Source: Gordius sp. MW1 (lineage: Eukaryota > Nematomorpha > Gordioida > Gordea > Gordiidae). From it: DNA of 64,000 bases. The stretch is from positions 21,102,001 to 21,166,000 of the forward strand of contig OZ038530.1 of the NCBI GenBank assembly GCA_964036665.1, written 5' to 3'. The notes under the pieces were generated by a model. It ran no database searches. It saw only the letters and a program-made list of their open reading frames with translations, and was not told the origin of the DNA. Shown in pieces: positions 46,172 through 58,847 of this stretch (positions are counted from its first letter, which is position 1; each line of letters starts with the position of its first letter). The position numbers and the translations under genes were made by a program.

Positions 46172-47145
46172 CATGAGCGTAGGCAGGGAAGGGGCAGGGG
46201 TGACAAAAAATTTTTTAAGTGCAGAAACTCTTTAAAATTAAAATTTTTTTATGTTTTGCCCCCCCCCCCCCCCTAATTGAATTTTTAAATGTTTTGCCTC
46301 CCCCCCCCCCCCCCCCAGAGATCAGATTGCCCGGCCCGCTGCCCAAACAGGCCCGGCCCGTGGGCCGGGTCGGGCCGGGCAACTGTCCTAAATTTTTATT
46401 TTTGGGCGGGCTCGGGCGGGCACGAAGAAGATAGGATTCGGGCAATTCGGGCTTAATGAGATTTTTTAGATAGTGTATTTTTGTTACTTTTCATTAAATT
46501 GCATATAAAAATGCTAAAAAATCGCTATCCGTCCCCAAGTTATTTTTACAATTTTTGCCAGAACCCCTTTATTTCCATCAAGTCCCTAGCTAGGTTATGA
46601 AAAGGATTTTATATTTATGCAGCCCTTTCATTGTTCGTAATTCGCATGTGCCGTCTATACATAGTACAAAATCGTCACGCCCAAATTAATACAACGCCTG
46701 AAAGTGTTTAATTTCATTCTAATATCATTTAATTTTTTAACAAATGATTTAACAAGGCTTCTCCAATTCGCCTTTATTATTCCCTTATCACTCATCGCTA
46801 TCGCTAAGCTATATTTTAGAAAGGCCAAATATTACGTTTTTTGACCAATTAGGATTAAAATTAAAGTACAAAAGTTTCATTTGAAAAAATTATTCGACTT
46901 TTAAATATTGAAAGAATTTGAGGTCGCAAAATTTCGGGCCTAACAGGCAAATTTAATATTTCAGGCCGGGCATTTCGGGCAGCATTAATGTTTCGGGCGG
47001 GCTCGGACGGACACCAGAAAGGCTTGGGCGGGCTCGGGCGGGCAATGAGGTTAGAGAATTGAACCGGGCCGGGTTCGGGCAGAAAACTCCTAACAAATCT
47101 GACCTCTGCGCCCCCCCCCCAATCCAAAACCTGGCTACGCCCATG
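46172..47145. mobile_element. CATGGGCGTAGCCAG-family element, copy 4, carrying a nested element
   Basis: Ends CATGAGCGTAGGCAG and CTGGCTACGCCCATG, flanked by exact 8-bp direct repeats ATGAAATC (46164-46171 and 47146-47153). It is much longer than other copies because a second element (46317-47107) sits within its C-run. Apparent frames at 46215-46445 and 46861-47144 come from the G/C-rich arrays. Confidence 0.85.
46317..47107. mobile_element. Nested hAT-like element with GGGCCGGG-rich ends
   Basis: Inverted ends CAGAGATCAGATT and, read from the right, CAGAGGTCAGATTT. Subterminal arrays of GGGCGGGCTCGGGCGGGC occur on both sides (46350-46430 and 46990-47045). It interrupts a poly-C tract, so C8 flanks both ends. 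CAGAG-type ends fit hAT elements; no transposase seen. Confidence 0.55.
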
Positions 47146-47993
47146 ATGAAATCAGTATTCTCTAATTAGATAGGTATAGGATAATTTATTTAAAATAAGC
47201 TAATTCGCAATGATAATTGTTTTAAAATTATATGATAGCGCATTAATTGGTTTTTCCAGATCTATATTTTATATCATACTAGCTGTGCCCGGCCAAGCGT
47301 TGCTATGGCTTAGTCCTATTAGCTAAATAATTAGTATGAATTAATAAAACATATATGAAAAATTTTGGGTCATCTGAGGGAGAGTTTATGAAGTAAAAAA
47401 TAGAATGCTATATTATTGAAATAAATATTAGTTGATTTAGTAATAGGAAAAGGCTTATTTATTCAAAATTTAATAGATTTGTAACAGTTTCAAATACTTA
47501 TAAGGTATTTGTTAATTTTATAAGTTAGTGCAATGTTAAGCATAATTGGGTGACAAAAAATTATAAACCACTGGTGTATAAATGTCAGTTATATTGTTCG
47601 ACAATGTAAATATTTTAGTACAGCGTTTATAATAGTGTAATGCCGTAGCCTAAAATCTATAGCAACAAAATGAAGATTAAAAAACCTCCTTCAAATTTGG
47701 TTAAATTAAGGCTTTTACAATATTAGGTTGAAATCAGAATTAATTAGAAATAATATAAATTTCCGCGAGTAAAAAAGAAGCGAAATTATGTGTGAAAAAA
47801 AATTAGAAATATAGTTATTGGAAAAATTTTGATTAGATGAAGGTGTTTTAGGTGAGGTTTGATTATAATAAAAGCTGTATAAACTTAATATCTCAAAAAG
47901 TATAAAGTAAAAAAACATAGTATATATAATAAGTATAGACCTGCAAGTGTAGTTAAAGCTGAAGGATAGACTTATGGTATATTCATTGGCGTA

Positions 47994-48145
47994 GCTAGCA
48001 CTGGAATTAGAGGGAGCCAATAATGATTTAGAGAGGGGTAAAATGGGAATTTTTTATAATTTTAACAATAATTTCAATATATATACACAAAAATGGATTT
48101 AGAGGGGGGCACCCCCTTCCATGCCTCTGGCTGGCTACGCCCATG
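47994..48145. mobile_element. CATGGGCGTAGCCAG-family element, copy 5
   Basis: 152 bp, ends CATTGGCGTAGCTAG and CTGGCTACGCCCATG; flanked by GGTATATT (47986-47993) and GGTATTTT (48146-48153), an 8-bp duplication with one mismatch. Inserted into Helitron 1, so it is younger than that copy. Confidence 0.75.
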
Positions 48146-49744
48146 GGTATTTTAATAGGTTGATTGTACACATTAAGTTTTCAGTTTATCTGAGAGATGT
48201 TAAAATATATTTTTTAATTATATAGATGTATAAGTATAACAGGTAATAAAGAAAGAAAAATATGCTTAAATTTACCTAAAATTAAGTTGGGATAAGAATA
48301 AAGCTGGGAGATACATATGGTTTGGTGGGGAAGTTTCTGCGATAAACATATTGGTATTAGTAAATAATTAAGTAAAATGGAGATATATACAGCTATACCT
48401 GTTATGGAGGTATAAAATTATAAAAATGCACATCTCCAGTCAAAATCGTGGCTTCAACAACGTTGAACATCAAGCGTTTAACATCGAGACGTAAACCATT
48501 GCAAAGTTTTGGCTGACTGATATTGCGCATCGTGATAATTGGTACTCCAATTTTCAAAAGCAGAATGTGTGGTGGTATCCCTGCCAGATTAAGTGAATTT
48601 AAAAATTCGATTGGATAATTAACAGCGTCATCAGCAACAACATCAGTGTTAACCGACTTGTGAAAAATTAGATTGCTTTGAATGTTAGACAGAATGAGAT
48701 TGTTAAGCTCGTGGACGTCTATATTCTTGGGGGCAATCGTTGGCTGAGCCAAACTCGGTCATGATAATGGGCGCTGTATTTGAAAACACTTTTTCAACCA
48801 AAGCAGTTTTATACGCAACAAAAATTCCCAGCATCTAAGAAGAAGACTTCTCCTTAATCTTTATTAACAGCAAGAAAAATCTTATTGTAAATGGCTTTTT
48901 GTTGCGTCGTTAGCTTTGGAACATTAGATCGCATGCCAGACAAAAGATCACCCCGATTGTAATTTACTTCAAGATGTAAAGCCCGCCGTGTATCATAATT
49001 TTCGTAACAATTTCGTATAAGTCCCTATCTAGTTTGGGAGGTATTTCAGCACATATTACAGCGTCGATTTCGTTGGAGGTGATCTTATTATATAGATAAA
49101 TGAGTATATGGGCATGCGGTAAACCTCTCTTTTGCCAAAGTACATCCAGCAACGCACAGAGCTAAGTACCTCATGCTTAAGAATGAGATTAATCATATTT
49201 AAGTTTCTGGCGGAAGACACGTGCTGTGATGTCATGCCTATCGACTGGTAATTGGCCATGAAATAAGAGCTCCTGTGCGTCGCGATTACCAGGATTGCAT
49301 GTCAATGTAACGAATGGGTAACATACGCAATTGAATCTTGTTATTCATGCATATGATGCGGACTTTCGGTGTATGAGGAGGGCAAAATGGTCAGTTTTTA
49401 ACGTTAATTATATTAGCGTCGTTAAAAAATGCATCTCGCAATTGAACATATTCTTCCGAGCTTGTCACAGGCTTATATATTGTAAAAATAAGGGCGTAGT
49501 TGAGTAAAAATTGATACGCAAATGACAAATCAATAGTGGAAAGGCTGTTAAGGCAATAAGTAGCACCATTACGATAAATATGTATAAAAATGTTGTATCT
49601 CTCATCAGCTAAATGGCATTAAACACCACCGAATAACAGGTTTAGAGCTGTCGCAGGTCCATAAATTATGTTTTTAGTAACAATATCAAACAATAATTTA
49701 TCAGTATACACGGATTTGGAATTTCTGCATAAATTAAACTATCA

Positions 49745-50090
49745 ATGTCTTCAGGAGGTATTTTGTCGATGAACTAAATCAAAATGTGAGCATGTGCTAA
49801 TCCTCGCATTTGCCAGTCATTCTACATCCAGCAACGTGCGGGGCCAAATATTATTGCTGATATGTTAATAAATCAAATAATTTTAATAAATAAAATACTT
49901 CAGCCCTTTTTATATATGAAAGATTAATTAGATTGTTGCATTACTATCGATGTCTTCACGAGGTATTTTGTCGATGAACTAAATCAAAATGTAAGCATGT
50001 GCTAATCCTCGCATTTGCCACTCATTCGAATACATCCAGCAACGTGCGGGGCCAAATATTATTGCTGATATGTTAATAAATAAAATACTT
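49745..50090 (-). repeat. Duplicated Helitron Rep segment
   Basis: About 145 bp at 49745-49890 recurs at 49948-50090 with few changes (shared GAGGTATTTTGTCGATGAAC and GCAACGTGCGGGGCCAAATA). Read on the minus strand it encodes a piece like WQMRGLAHAYILI, the same Rep-upstream region as in Helitron 1, so it is a local duplication of that sequence. Confidence 0.75.
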
Positions 50091-50639
50091 TTAACGCTTC
50101 GTAGGTTGGGTCAAAAATGCTAACACGGATGGTATTTGGGGTTATAATTACCCCAAATTTAAATAGCTATAACTTCCATATTTTATAGTATAAACTTGTC
50201 AAAATTCGCAAGAATAATATTTCAACTCTTATACGTTCATAAATATATTAATTTGGCTATTTGATCAAGTGGTTTAAATTTTATAACTATAGTTAGAGCG
50301 ACCCCCAAAAATTTTACAGCATTTTTAAAGGGCTTACCTACGAAGTGTTAATAAATAGAATACTTCAGCCCTTTTTTATGAAAGATTATTTAAATTGTTG
50401 CATTTTACAGTAGCCATGTATGACGTCAGTGTCAAAACGTATAAAATGAAAAAAACTTGACCGTCTTATTACTTAGGTCAATAAAAAGTATATATAAACC
50501 ATCTTGGATGCTACGGCAATGATCTGGCCAAATTTGGTGGCAATCGGTCGAGAACTTTATTAGTTATTAGAGAACAAAGAAAACGGATTTACATTTTTAT
50601 TAATATAGTATAGATAGAGAGATATTAACAAAGCACCTT

Positions 50640-53137
50640 CTAATTTGGTTAAATGAAGGCTTTTACAAATTCGGTTGAAATCAGGATTAATTGGAAATAA
50701 TACAAATTTCCAAGAGTATAGTGGAGGCGTAAAAAATTTTATAAAAAAAAATTACTGCAAGAGAAATCTTATTGTGAATGGTTTTTTGTCGCAGCGTTAG
50801 CTTTGGAACCTTAGATCGCTTACAAAAGATCACCTTAGTTGTACTTTATTTCAAGTTGTAAGGCTAAATCGAATGGAGCAGTAGCAACTTTATTTACAAT
50901 TTGTAAGCATAAATCTTAATGAATTAAAATTTTGGTATAGTGTTGTAGCATTTGATCCATGTTAGTATTAGGATGTGCATGACTATGTGTAACACGTAGG
51001 CACTTCGCAATATAGCAGCGCCTGCGCAAAATCATCATGTTGACATAGCTCGAAGAAAGCTGTTAACGTTGTATCTGGGGGATTTAAGGCTATTTTGCTG
51101 ATATTTGCATTTGGAAAATAAAAGCGTTGCCCATTTTCTAGGTGTACAGCTAAATGAACCAAAGCAGAACTGTATTCATGTATAGGAAAGGATAGAATAC
51201 GCCATATAGCTTCATTTCTGCCTATGTTCTAGCCTGATACTGTGCAATTTCATCGGTGAGGCTCGCTATATTCGCAGTGCTATCTTGTTGAACGGTTAAA
51301 AGTGTCATACCAATCTTTGTTAACGTATTTACAAATGTATATGATAGATTTAACCCAGTTAAAATCAGCGACGATGTGTGCTTTGTATAATTTTCTGGAT
51401 CTTCTTTTGTATAAATAATATCCATCACTGCCCGTAATTGTGTTGCATACCAAGCTTCGAGAATATCGCTTTAAGCATTTACCTTCTAGTATGCATAGCG
51501 ATTTTGGATTTAGTGTTCCGCAGGAGCCGTGCATGATAATAATTTTGTACAAATCCTTATGTAATTTAGGATGAGGTATTTCAGCAGACATTACATCGTC
51601 GATTTCGTTGGAAGTGATCTTGTTATATAACCATATGTGTATATGGGCATGTAAACCTCTCTTTTGCTATTCCACAGAGTACATCCAGAAAATACCTCAT
51701 GCTTAATAATGAGATTCATCATTTATTCAAGTTTCTGTAGGATAGCACATGCTGTGATGTCATGCTTCTCGACTCGTGAGTGGCCATGAAATAAGTGCTC
51801 CTGTACATCGTGCCAGGCAGGACTCCATGTAAATGTAATAAATTTGTTTGGACCACTGGGCTTAGTCCTTTTTATGACGCGGACTTACGGTGTATGAAGA
51901 GGGAAAAAAGGTTAGTTTCCCAACGTGAATTGTATTAGCTTAGTTTTGAACTGTATCTCGCAAATGAAAGTATTTTTCTGAGCGAAGTTTGGCCTTATTT
52001 GAGGATAAAGGGCAGACGTTACGCTTAAATTTTGGCATACATATCTACGATGTATTAATTTACTAAATGCTCTTGAAACATTAACCTGTATAAATAGTAA
52101 TTCATAGCGCTTGATTTTTAGTTTGTCGTTTTACTATTCACTGCACTTTAAGTTTATCTTTGCATTTGACTGCATTTATCATCTTAACTTCAAAGTGATA
52201 TCAATTAGCACCATCCCAAATGGAATTGGATATTGATGGGGGTCATAGCATCGAAGAGTGCCGGCAACTTGTTGTCTAAGCCTCGTTTCTCCAAGGCAGT
52301 ACAATATCTTTTGATTGAAATTGATCCCCAACTCTAACAATTGAGATTTAGTTTATAGTTGGAGCATTAAATATTATCACATGTTGTGTTGTCTAGTAAG
52401 AATTCAGTCTGAATAACAATCTTGTGATTATCTGATGGCACATGTCGAGCGATGTTTTAATCAAACGCACTAAATTGTTTTTAGCAGGAAGAAGCACCTT
52501 GTGAAACGATGGACTTTATTAAACCGGAATAAAGGCGTGTATATAATTCAGTCTCATTATTTCCGTTAAAGTGCATTAGTAAGAAGTTATGTTGCCTATC
52601 TGATATGAAAGGGGGAAGTCGGATTTTTAGTTGGCCTTTTACTTATAGGTTGGCATGAATTGAATTATTATCTGCGCCAAACAACGTCATTTGGAAGCAG
52701 GAGTTTATTTCCTGATATTCGCTAGGAAATATTTAAAATCGGCAGTATAACAAAAATCAAAGTTTTTAATAGCTAAGGCTGTTCTCCAAGTTCAGGCAAT
52801 TTGACATTCCAGAGGCGCAACACATTCCGTTCGTTTCACCAGCAAGTTTTATAGCATTGTAATAAGGAAACACGTGCCATTAAGAACTTTTAATATGCGA
52901 TGAGTTGTATTAAAATGCAGGGCAGCTGAACTAGCGTAATTGTTTAGCACGTGTAGGTGCTAAAGCAGACTCATTGACTCTTGTAGTGTAGCATATTTAA
53001 TTAATTAGGAACCATCTATTATTCAAGCTGAAAAACGCGAGCATGGGTAGACGATCTTCAAGTCTGAGAATACGTACTTGGCGCATTCGATTTGCAGCTC
53101 GTGTACGACGCCCTATAGTTGATCTCTTGCGACTCAT
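50640..53137 (-). mobile_element. Decayed Helitron 2
   Basis: On the minus strand an ATG at 53137 opens MSRKRSTIGRRTRAANRMRQ, the typical basic start of Helitron replicases. After many breaks, 51600-51280 encodes SAEIPHPKLHKDLYK, MHGSCGTLNPKS and YICKYVNKD. 50640-50720 is similar to 47680-47770 (CTTCTAATTTGGTTAAATGA), the 3' part of Helitron 1. The element is frameshifted throughout. Helitron 1 appears to have inserted next to or into it. Confidence 0.75.
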
Positions 53138-53339
53138 GTAGGACCTAAAAATGTTATACCAAGTATGCATAATACTTTTCTGCTCCTTAGAACCGGAAAT
53201 CTATAAATGTTTTTGTATATTAATAATCGAGCTTCACAAAATACGAAAAAAGAAATAAAAACGAGAATGTTTCAAAAATGGCGCGCTGTTTTTATAATAA
53301 GAAAATGATGATGTTTTTAAAATTGAGATTATTTATTAA

Positions 53340-54450
53340 TTGCTATGCAATTTATGGGCTCACTTTGCATTTGTTTACTGCGACATCCTGCCCGTCGCGT
53401 CCCATTTTTAATTCTATGCAATTTATGGGCTCTTTGCATTTGTTAACTGTTACGTCTTGTCCCGTCCTTACCCATCACGTCCCACTTTCTTTATCCCGTT
53501 TTTTTTCGCGTCGGAGAGGGTGTTGTCTTGTTGACCACTGCAAATCTCCTCCCCGTTTGTTACCCCACTATGTTTTTTTATTTAATAATTGCCGCGTTTT
53601 TTCGTTCTTGCCCCGATATGCCTACGTCAAATTGACGTCATATTTCGTCGTGTTTACCACTGCGACCGCTACTGATAAGAGTTCGAATCTCAGTGAGGCC
53701 AATTTTTTTCCTTTTTGGTATTTTTTTATTTTTAATCTAACATTGATAATATCTTGTTTTTTTCATAACATTCATAATATAGGCTTTTTGGTTGTCCGCT
53801 GGCTACTCACCAAAGAAAAAATGACCATTAGACCAGTGGCAAAAGTGTGAATTGTTTTTTAAGTTTTTTTAAAGCCTCTTTGAAAACCTGTTGTATTAGC
53901 CTTATTTTACCTTACATAGTAATTATTCTGCGCCTTCTTCCCCCACAAGGGCCTATGCCTCTATTGATATGAGTTCGAATCTCGATGAGGGCAAACTTAT
54001 TTATTTTTTTATTAACCTAACATTGCTAATATATTGTTCTTGTTAATAACGATAACAATATAGGCTTTTTGGCCGTCTGCTGACTGCTGATCAATGGAAA
54101 AAATGACAATTGGCCAAAGTGGGAATAGAAATTTTTTTCTTTTAATATTTTCCCTTATATAATTATAAGCTTTTTGCCCATCTGCTGATGTTTGACCAAT
54201 AGAAAAAATTGACCACTGGCCAAAGTGTAAATAGAGATTTTTTAATAAGCAACTGTGAAATATCGAGAAGCGCGGTGGCATGTCGTTGCAACAACTAACA
54301 TGTTTAAAGTTTCATGCCCTTATATCTACTTTTACCACGTGTCACCGCACCCCCTTCCTTACAAGGGCCTTTGCTTCCACAGATATGAGTTCGAATTTTG
54401 ATGAGGACAAATTCTTTTAATTGCTTTTCAAGCCTACTATTACTTTTTGT
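53340..54450 (-). repeat. GCATAGC composite repeat, copy 4 (tandem tRNA-like modules)
   Basis: Two left ends in tandem (TTGCTATGCAATTTATGGGC at 53339 and CTATGCAATTTATGGGCTC at 53414), then three B-box-like strings GAGTTCGAATC (53680 and 53970; the third, GAGTTCGAATTT, at 54388). Each is followed by GATGAGGGCAAA or a variant. Between them lie the ACCAATGG/CCATTGGCC-type units with GGCCGTCTGCTGACTGCTGA-like spacers. The open frame at 53278-53850 spans this repeat and is not a gene. Confidence 0.65.
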
Positions 54451-54539
54451 TTGAGCACCTGTGACTGTGACATTTCTGAGATGTGCGGTCGGTACAGGCT
54501 GAACAGACTTTAGCAGTTTGATGGACCTTTTCCACGAAG

Positions 54540-56795
54540 TAATTTAAATCAAATAATACCACTTTAGAACTTCCTCCAGCAAAAATACCCCGAAGGTCAT
54601 CCATTACCGCCTAACCTCCTAAACGTCTCAGATACCCCCTCATGGATTTCACCATCCAGGAAGTAGCCGAAGCTCTTATGTCTTTCAAAAAAGACTCGGC
54701 CGGGGGCCTCGATGGTATACGACCAATTTACCTTCAGGACCTCATCAAACCTCAACTTAGCGGCTCACATGCTCTCCTAGCCAACTTAACCAGCCTTTGT
54801 AACATAATAAGGCGGGGACATTTTCCTTCTGAAATAGTTCCTCTCCTATTTGGTGGAAAACTGATTGCTTTTAAAAAACCAGATGCTTCGATCCGACCCA
54901 TTGTTGTTGGATCAGTCCTCCTACGCATGGTTTCCAAAATAATAACGTCTCGAATCCGTTCATCTTTAACGGCTTCTCTCCTCCCAAACCAACTTGGTTT
55001 TGGCGTGAAAGGAGGATGCGAGGCTGCTTCCCATATAGCTTAAACATTTCTTGAGTCTTCCTCACCAAATAACCTCCTGGTTAAACTCGATTTAAAAACG
55101 CTTTTAACAGCGTGAACCGAGCCGTCTTTATGGAACCGTTCATACTACAATTTCCGGAATTCCATTTACTGTTAAATAGCTATGGGAACCCAACGTATCT
55201 ACTCTTTGGGGACCAAATAATAAAATCATCCCAAGGGATCCAACAAGGAGATCCTTTGGGTCCGGCCCTCTTCTGTTTGGCAATTCAAACCATCATCGAT
55301 AAACTCTCCTCTCTAGGAGCTTTCTCATGTAATTTATGGTACCTTGATGACGGATCCTGGTCGGCCCAGCCGAAGCAGTCCGGAAAATCCCACAGATAAT
55401 CAATGGCTACGCAGACACTATATTACTCAGCCTTAACACAGCGAAATGGGAGATCTTCACCAAAGATCTCACAATCGACAAACTCTCCCTCCCATTTCCA
55501 GTCATATCAAGAGATGACCTTCATTACTTAGGCGCTCCCATTGGAGGCGTCAAAACAACTGAAACATTCTTAGAGCATTTCTCCGACTTCATTGACTCCA
55601 TATCCCACACCCTGGAGCGTCTTACTCCCCAAAATGCTTTCTTTCTCCTTAAAAACTTCCTCCTTAAACCTAAAATTAATTATGCATTACGCGCTTCACC
55701 CGTCTCCCTAACCGTTAGCCTACCCCACGCGATGGAAAAAAAAATCCAATTGCTAATTGAAAGGTGCCTAAACCTTAAATTTAGCCCTCTTCAATAGCTC
55801 CAAGCCACCCTTCCCTCCAAGAGTGGGCATTCGACCCCCCCCCCCCCCATTTACTTTCACTAGCAGGGTTCATCTCATCCCGTTTATCAACGGATGAGTT
55901 AATCAAGCAAATTACTCAAACCCAAGACCCGCACCTCGACAGCGCCCTTCAGGCGTGGGAAGATCTCAAACTTAGCAACTCACCCAACTGGAACCACCCA
56001 AAAGGAATGGGATTTACCAAGCACGTTCCGTAGCTTACCTCTCTTCAAAAAACCTATCTTTGGGAAATCTCCACCTCAATTGGGCATCCTCCGGGGGTTA
56101 CGAATGGCTCGAGGCCCTACCAAGCCAAAACCTAGGGTTACACTTGTCGGGCGAGGAACTTTGAATAGCTATAGGCCTTCGCCTCAGCTGCGACATTGTG
56201 TCCCCATTCAACTGCAACCTCTGTCGCCAACCCGTTCTAGCAAACGGCCATCATCCTCTGCCAATACAGCAAGGGGCGGCATCCCCGCCATGCCACAATA
56301 AATAAAATAATCGGACAATTTTTGAAGAAAGCCGGCTTTCCCAATTCATTGGAACCCACTGGCCTAAGTTCCACTGACGGTAAAAGACCCGACGGTGTAA
56401 CAATCATCCCGTGGGCTCGTCGCCTAAACGCCTGCTGGGACTTCACAACAGTGGATATATTTGCTAAATCTAACGCCTCTCCCGACCTCCTCTCTTTTAC
56501 TGAGAGAAAGAAAGTGGAAAAATACAAATACCTGAGCAATATTATTTTGTACCAGTAGTAGCCACGACCCTCGGTAATTTAGGTCCCGAAAGCAGCCGAT
56601 TCCTTAAGCAAATATTAAAATTTATAACCTCCATCACACACGATCCCAAAGAAGTTTTCTACATCAAGCAGAAAATTACCATGGAAATTGTAAAATCTAA
56701 TACAATCTCAATCCATGGCTCGATGCCAGCTCATTAATTTATTATATTTTAGCATACAACATACTTAATTATTTGGAAATAAACTACTATCGATA
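54540..56795 (+). mobile_element. RLE-type non-LTR retrotransposon, copy C, degenerate
   Basis: Same family as copy A but a different subfamily. Visible in changing frames: AGGLDGIRPIYLQDLIKPQL (54699-54758), RPIVVGSVLLRMVSK, NQLGFGVKGGCEAA, QQGDPLGPALF, WYLDD (55338-55352), a degraded cysteine knuckle, and the endonuclease KRPDG...CWDFTTVDIFAKSN (56382-56475). Several frameshifts and stops, including near motif A (55085-55110), disable it. It ends in an A-run at 56796-56804. The 5' edge is uncertain. Confidence 0.85.
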
Positions 56796-57131
56796 AAAAA
56801 AAATATCTATCTAGCAAGCATTTAAATATCAATTTTTTAAAAAGTATTTTTAAAACTAACGCGAACTTGACCCAAAAGAATTTTAATATTTTTGCCCCAA
56901 AAGCATATCACAGTTTTCATATCAATAACCTTAATGATATACGCTTTTTGCCCGTCTGCTCGCTACTGAGCAATGGAAAAAAGCTCATTGGCCAAAGTGA
57001 GATTATAAATTTTTTTAAAGGAACCCAATTGATTTAATTTAGCAACCGTCCCTGCATTCCGGACTGCACATTAATGAAAATTTTGATATTCGGGGTCGAA
57101 ACGGCGATAGCGGAGCTATTGTCTGTTGTCA
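56796..57131. repeat. Fragment of the composite repeat's hairpin unit
   Basis: 56940-57010 holds CTTTTTGCCCGTCTGCTCG, AGCAATGGAAAAAAGCTCAT and TGGCCAAAGTGAGATT, one unit of the GCATAGC family body. The rest is unrecognised. Confidence 0.5.
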
Positions 57132-58578
57132 CCATAGACTAATAGACTGCTCATTCGCTTTAAAAAAGTGATACCAATTATGACCGCCATTTGTAAGTAC
57201 TACAACGAGAGAGTCTATTCTAACGTTATAATGGGATTCTATATATACTCTCAATTTTTTACCCTCTTTCTCACCCAGGGAGGGGGGGGGGGGGTGTTTT
57301 GCCCCCCCCCCCACCAATTTTTAACCCTCTTTCTGATGCGGGGGAGAGGGAGGGCAGGGGTGTGTTTTGCCCCCCTCCCCATTATTTTTTACCCATTTTC
57401 TCACCCAGGGAGGGGGGGGGGGTGTTTTGCCCCCCCCCCCACCCACCAATTTTTTACCCTATTTCTAATGCTGGGGAGAGGGGGGGGGCAGGGGGGTGTT
57501 TTGTCCTCCCCCCCCATTATTTTTTACCCTCTTTCTCACCCAGGGAGGGGGGGGGGGGGTGTTTTGCCCCCCCTAATTTTTTACCCTCTTTCTCGGGGGG
57601 GGGGGGGGTGTTTTGGCCCCCCCCCCAAATTTTTTACCCTCTTTCTCACCCAGGGAGGTGGGGGGGGGGGGAGTGTTTTGCCCCCCCCCTACCCCCCCCC
57701 CTCCTAATTTTTTACCCTCTTTCTGATGTCGGGGAGAGGGGGGGGGGTGATAGTCAATTAAAAAAAATATAAATTTTAATAGAAAATGTTGATTATGACA
57801 TTTGTCACCACGGTGATTGCAAAAATTCACAAAAATATTTTGAAAGGGTTAAAAAGGGCTTTTCGGCCCCCCCGGGTGACAAAGAGGGTACAAAATAAGA
57901 AGAGGAGCTAATCAACCCCCCCCTCCTCTCCCCCGCCTCAGAAAGAGGGTAACAAATTAAGGGGGGGGGGCAAAACACCCCCCCCCCCCCCTCCGCGGGG
58001 GAGAATAATGGGAAAAAAATAATGGGGGAGGGGCGCAAAACACCCCCTGCCTCCCCTCTCCCCCGCATCAGAAAGAGGGTAAAAAATTAGGGGGGGGGGG
58101 CAAAACACCCCCTCCCTTCCCTCCCCGGGTGAGAAAGAGGGTAAAAAATTAGGGGGGGGGGAGGTAAAACATTCCCCATGCCCCCCCCCTCCCCCGGGTG
58201 AGAAAGAGGGTAAAAAATAAGCCCCCCCCTCTCCCCCGCATCAGAAAGAGGATAAATAATTAGGGGGGGAAAACACCACCCCCCCCCCCCCCCCCCTCTC
58301 TGGGTGAGAAAGAGGGTAAAAAATAATTGGGGGGGGGGCAAAACACCTCCCTGCCCCCCCCCTCTCCACCGCATCAGAAAGAGGGTAAAAAATTAGGGGG
58401 GGAGGCACCCCCCCCCTCCCCGGGTGAGAAAGAGGGTAAAAAATAGAGAGTATATATAGAATCCCATTATAACGTCAGAATAGACTCTCTCGTTGTAGTA
58501 CTTACAAATGGCGGTCAAAATTGGCATCACTTTTTCGGTACGTGTGTACGTATAATGAGCAATCTATTTAGTCTATGG
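57132..58578. mobile_element. Foldback element with G/C-homopolymer arrays
   Basis: Inverted ends of about 120 bp (57132-57255 and 58445-58578), both containing, read inward, CCATAGACTAA, a GCTCATT string, TGACCGCCATTTGTAAGTAC and ACGAGAGAGTCTATTCT. Inside, units of 60-110 bp (TTTTTTACCCTCTTTCTCAC, G-run, GTGTTTTGCC, C-run) repeat in one orientation to about 57745 and in the opposite from about 57860 to 58445. No coding. All the open frames reported in this block are translations of the array. Confidence 0.85.
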
Positions 58579-58847
58579 CTGTCAAATAAATGACATTTAG
58601 AACTTCGCGGTAGGCTCGTTTTCTGCCTATAGTCCAATGGATACTAATAGTAGCCCTTATTTAGTTAGCATATAGTCAGGTTTAAACTAGGAAAAGGTTT
58701 GCTTTTATGATATAGATCGAGCCAAGTGGGCATGAATTTATCTCACGTCTAACCCCTTTGCCTTTTATAATGTTAAATTGGAAGTCGCTGGGGTGCTCAA
58801 AAAATCTTTAGACATTGTTTCCAATTTTTTCTAATTATTTTCATTAA

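Larger units (their letters stand above)
47279..50614 (-). mobile_element. Decayed Helitron 1 (Rep/helicase fragments)
   Basis: Minus-strand element: 5' TC at 50614-50613 (TCTATACTATATTAATAAA), 3' CTAG at 47282-47279 followed by T. Protein fragments on the minus strand: a Helitron N-terminal region (WQKRGLPHAHILIYL, then IDAVICAEIPPK and YEIVTKIMIHG; 49145-48960) and the end of the PIF1-like helicase (PIEFLNSLNLAGIPPHILLL ... PKLCNGLRL; 48620-48480). The middle is deleted and frames are broken, so it cannot act by itself. It carries a CATGGGCGTAGCCAG-family element at 47994-48145 and internal duplications at 49745-50090. Confidence 0.8.

Noticed and set aside
46215..47144. Open frames of 63-88 codons
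   Set aside because: They arise from poly-C tracts and GGGCGGGC arrays in the nested transposons.
53670..53700. Functional tRNA gene
   Set aside because: B-box-like strings are present but no cloverleaf with a proper acceptor stem could be traced; they recur as repeat modules.
53278..53850. 190-codon plus-strand frame
   Set aside because: Crosses two repeat ends and tRNA-like modules of the composite repeat; no protein family seen.
57168..58374. Several open frames of 85-179 codons
   Set aside because: They are translations of the G-run/C-run tandem array, giving Gly/Pro repeats in every frame and on both strands.
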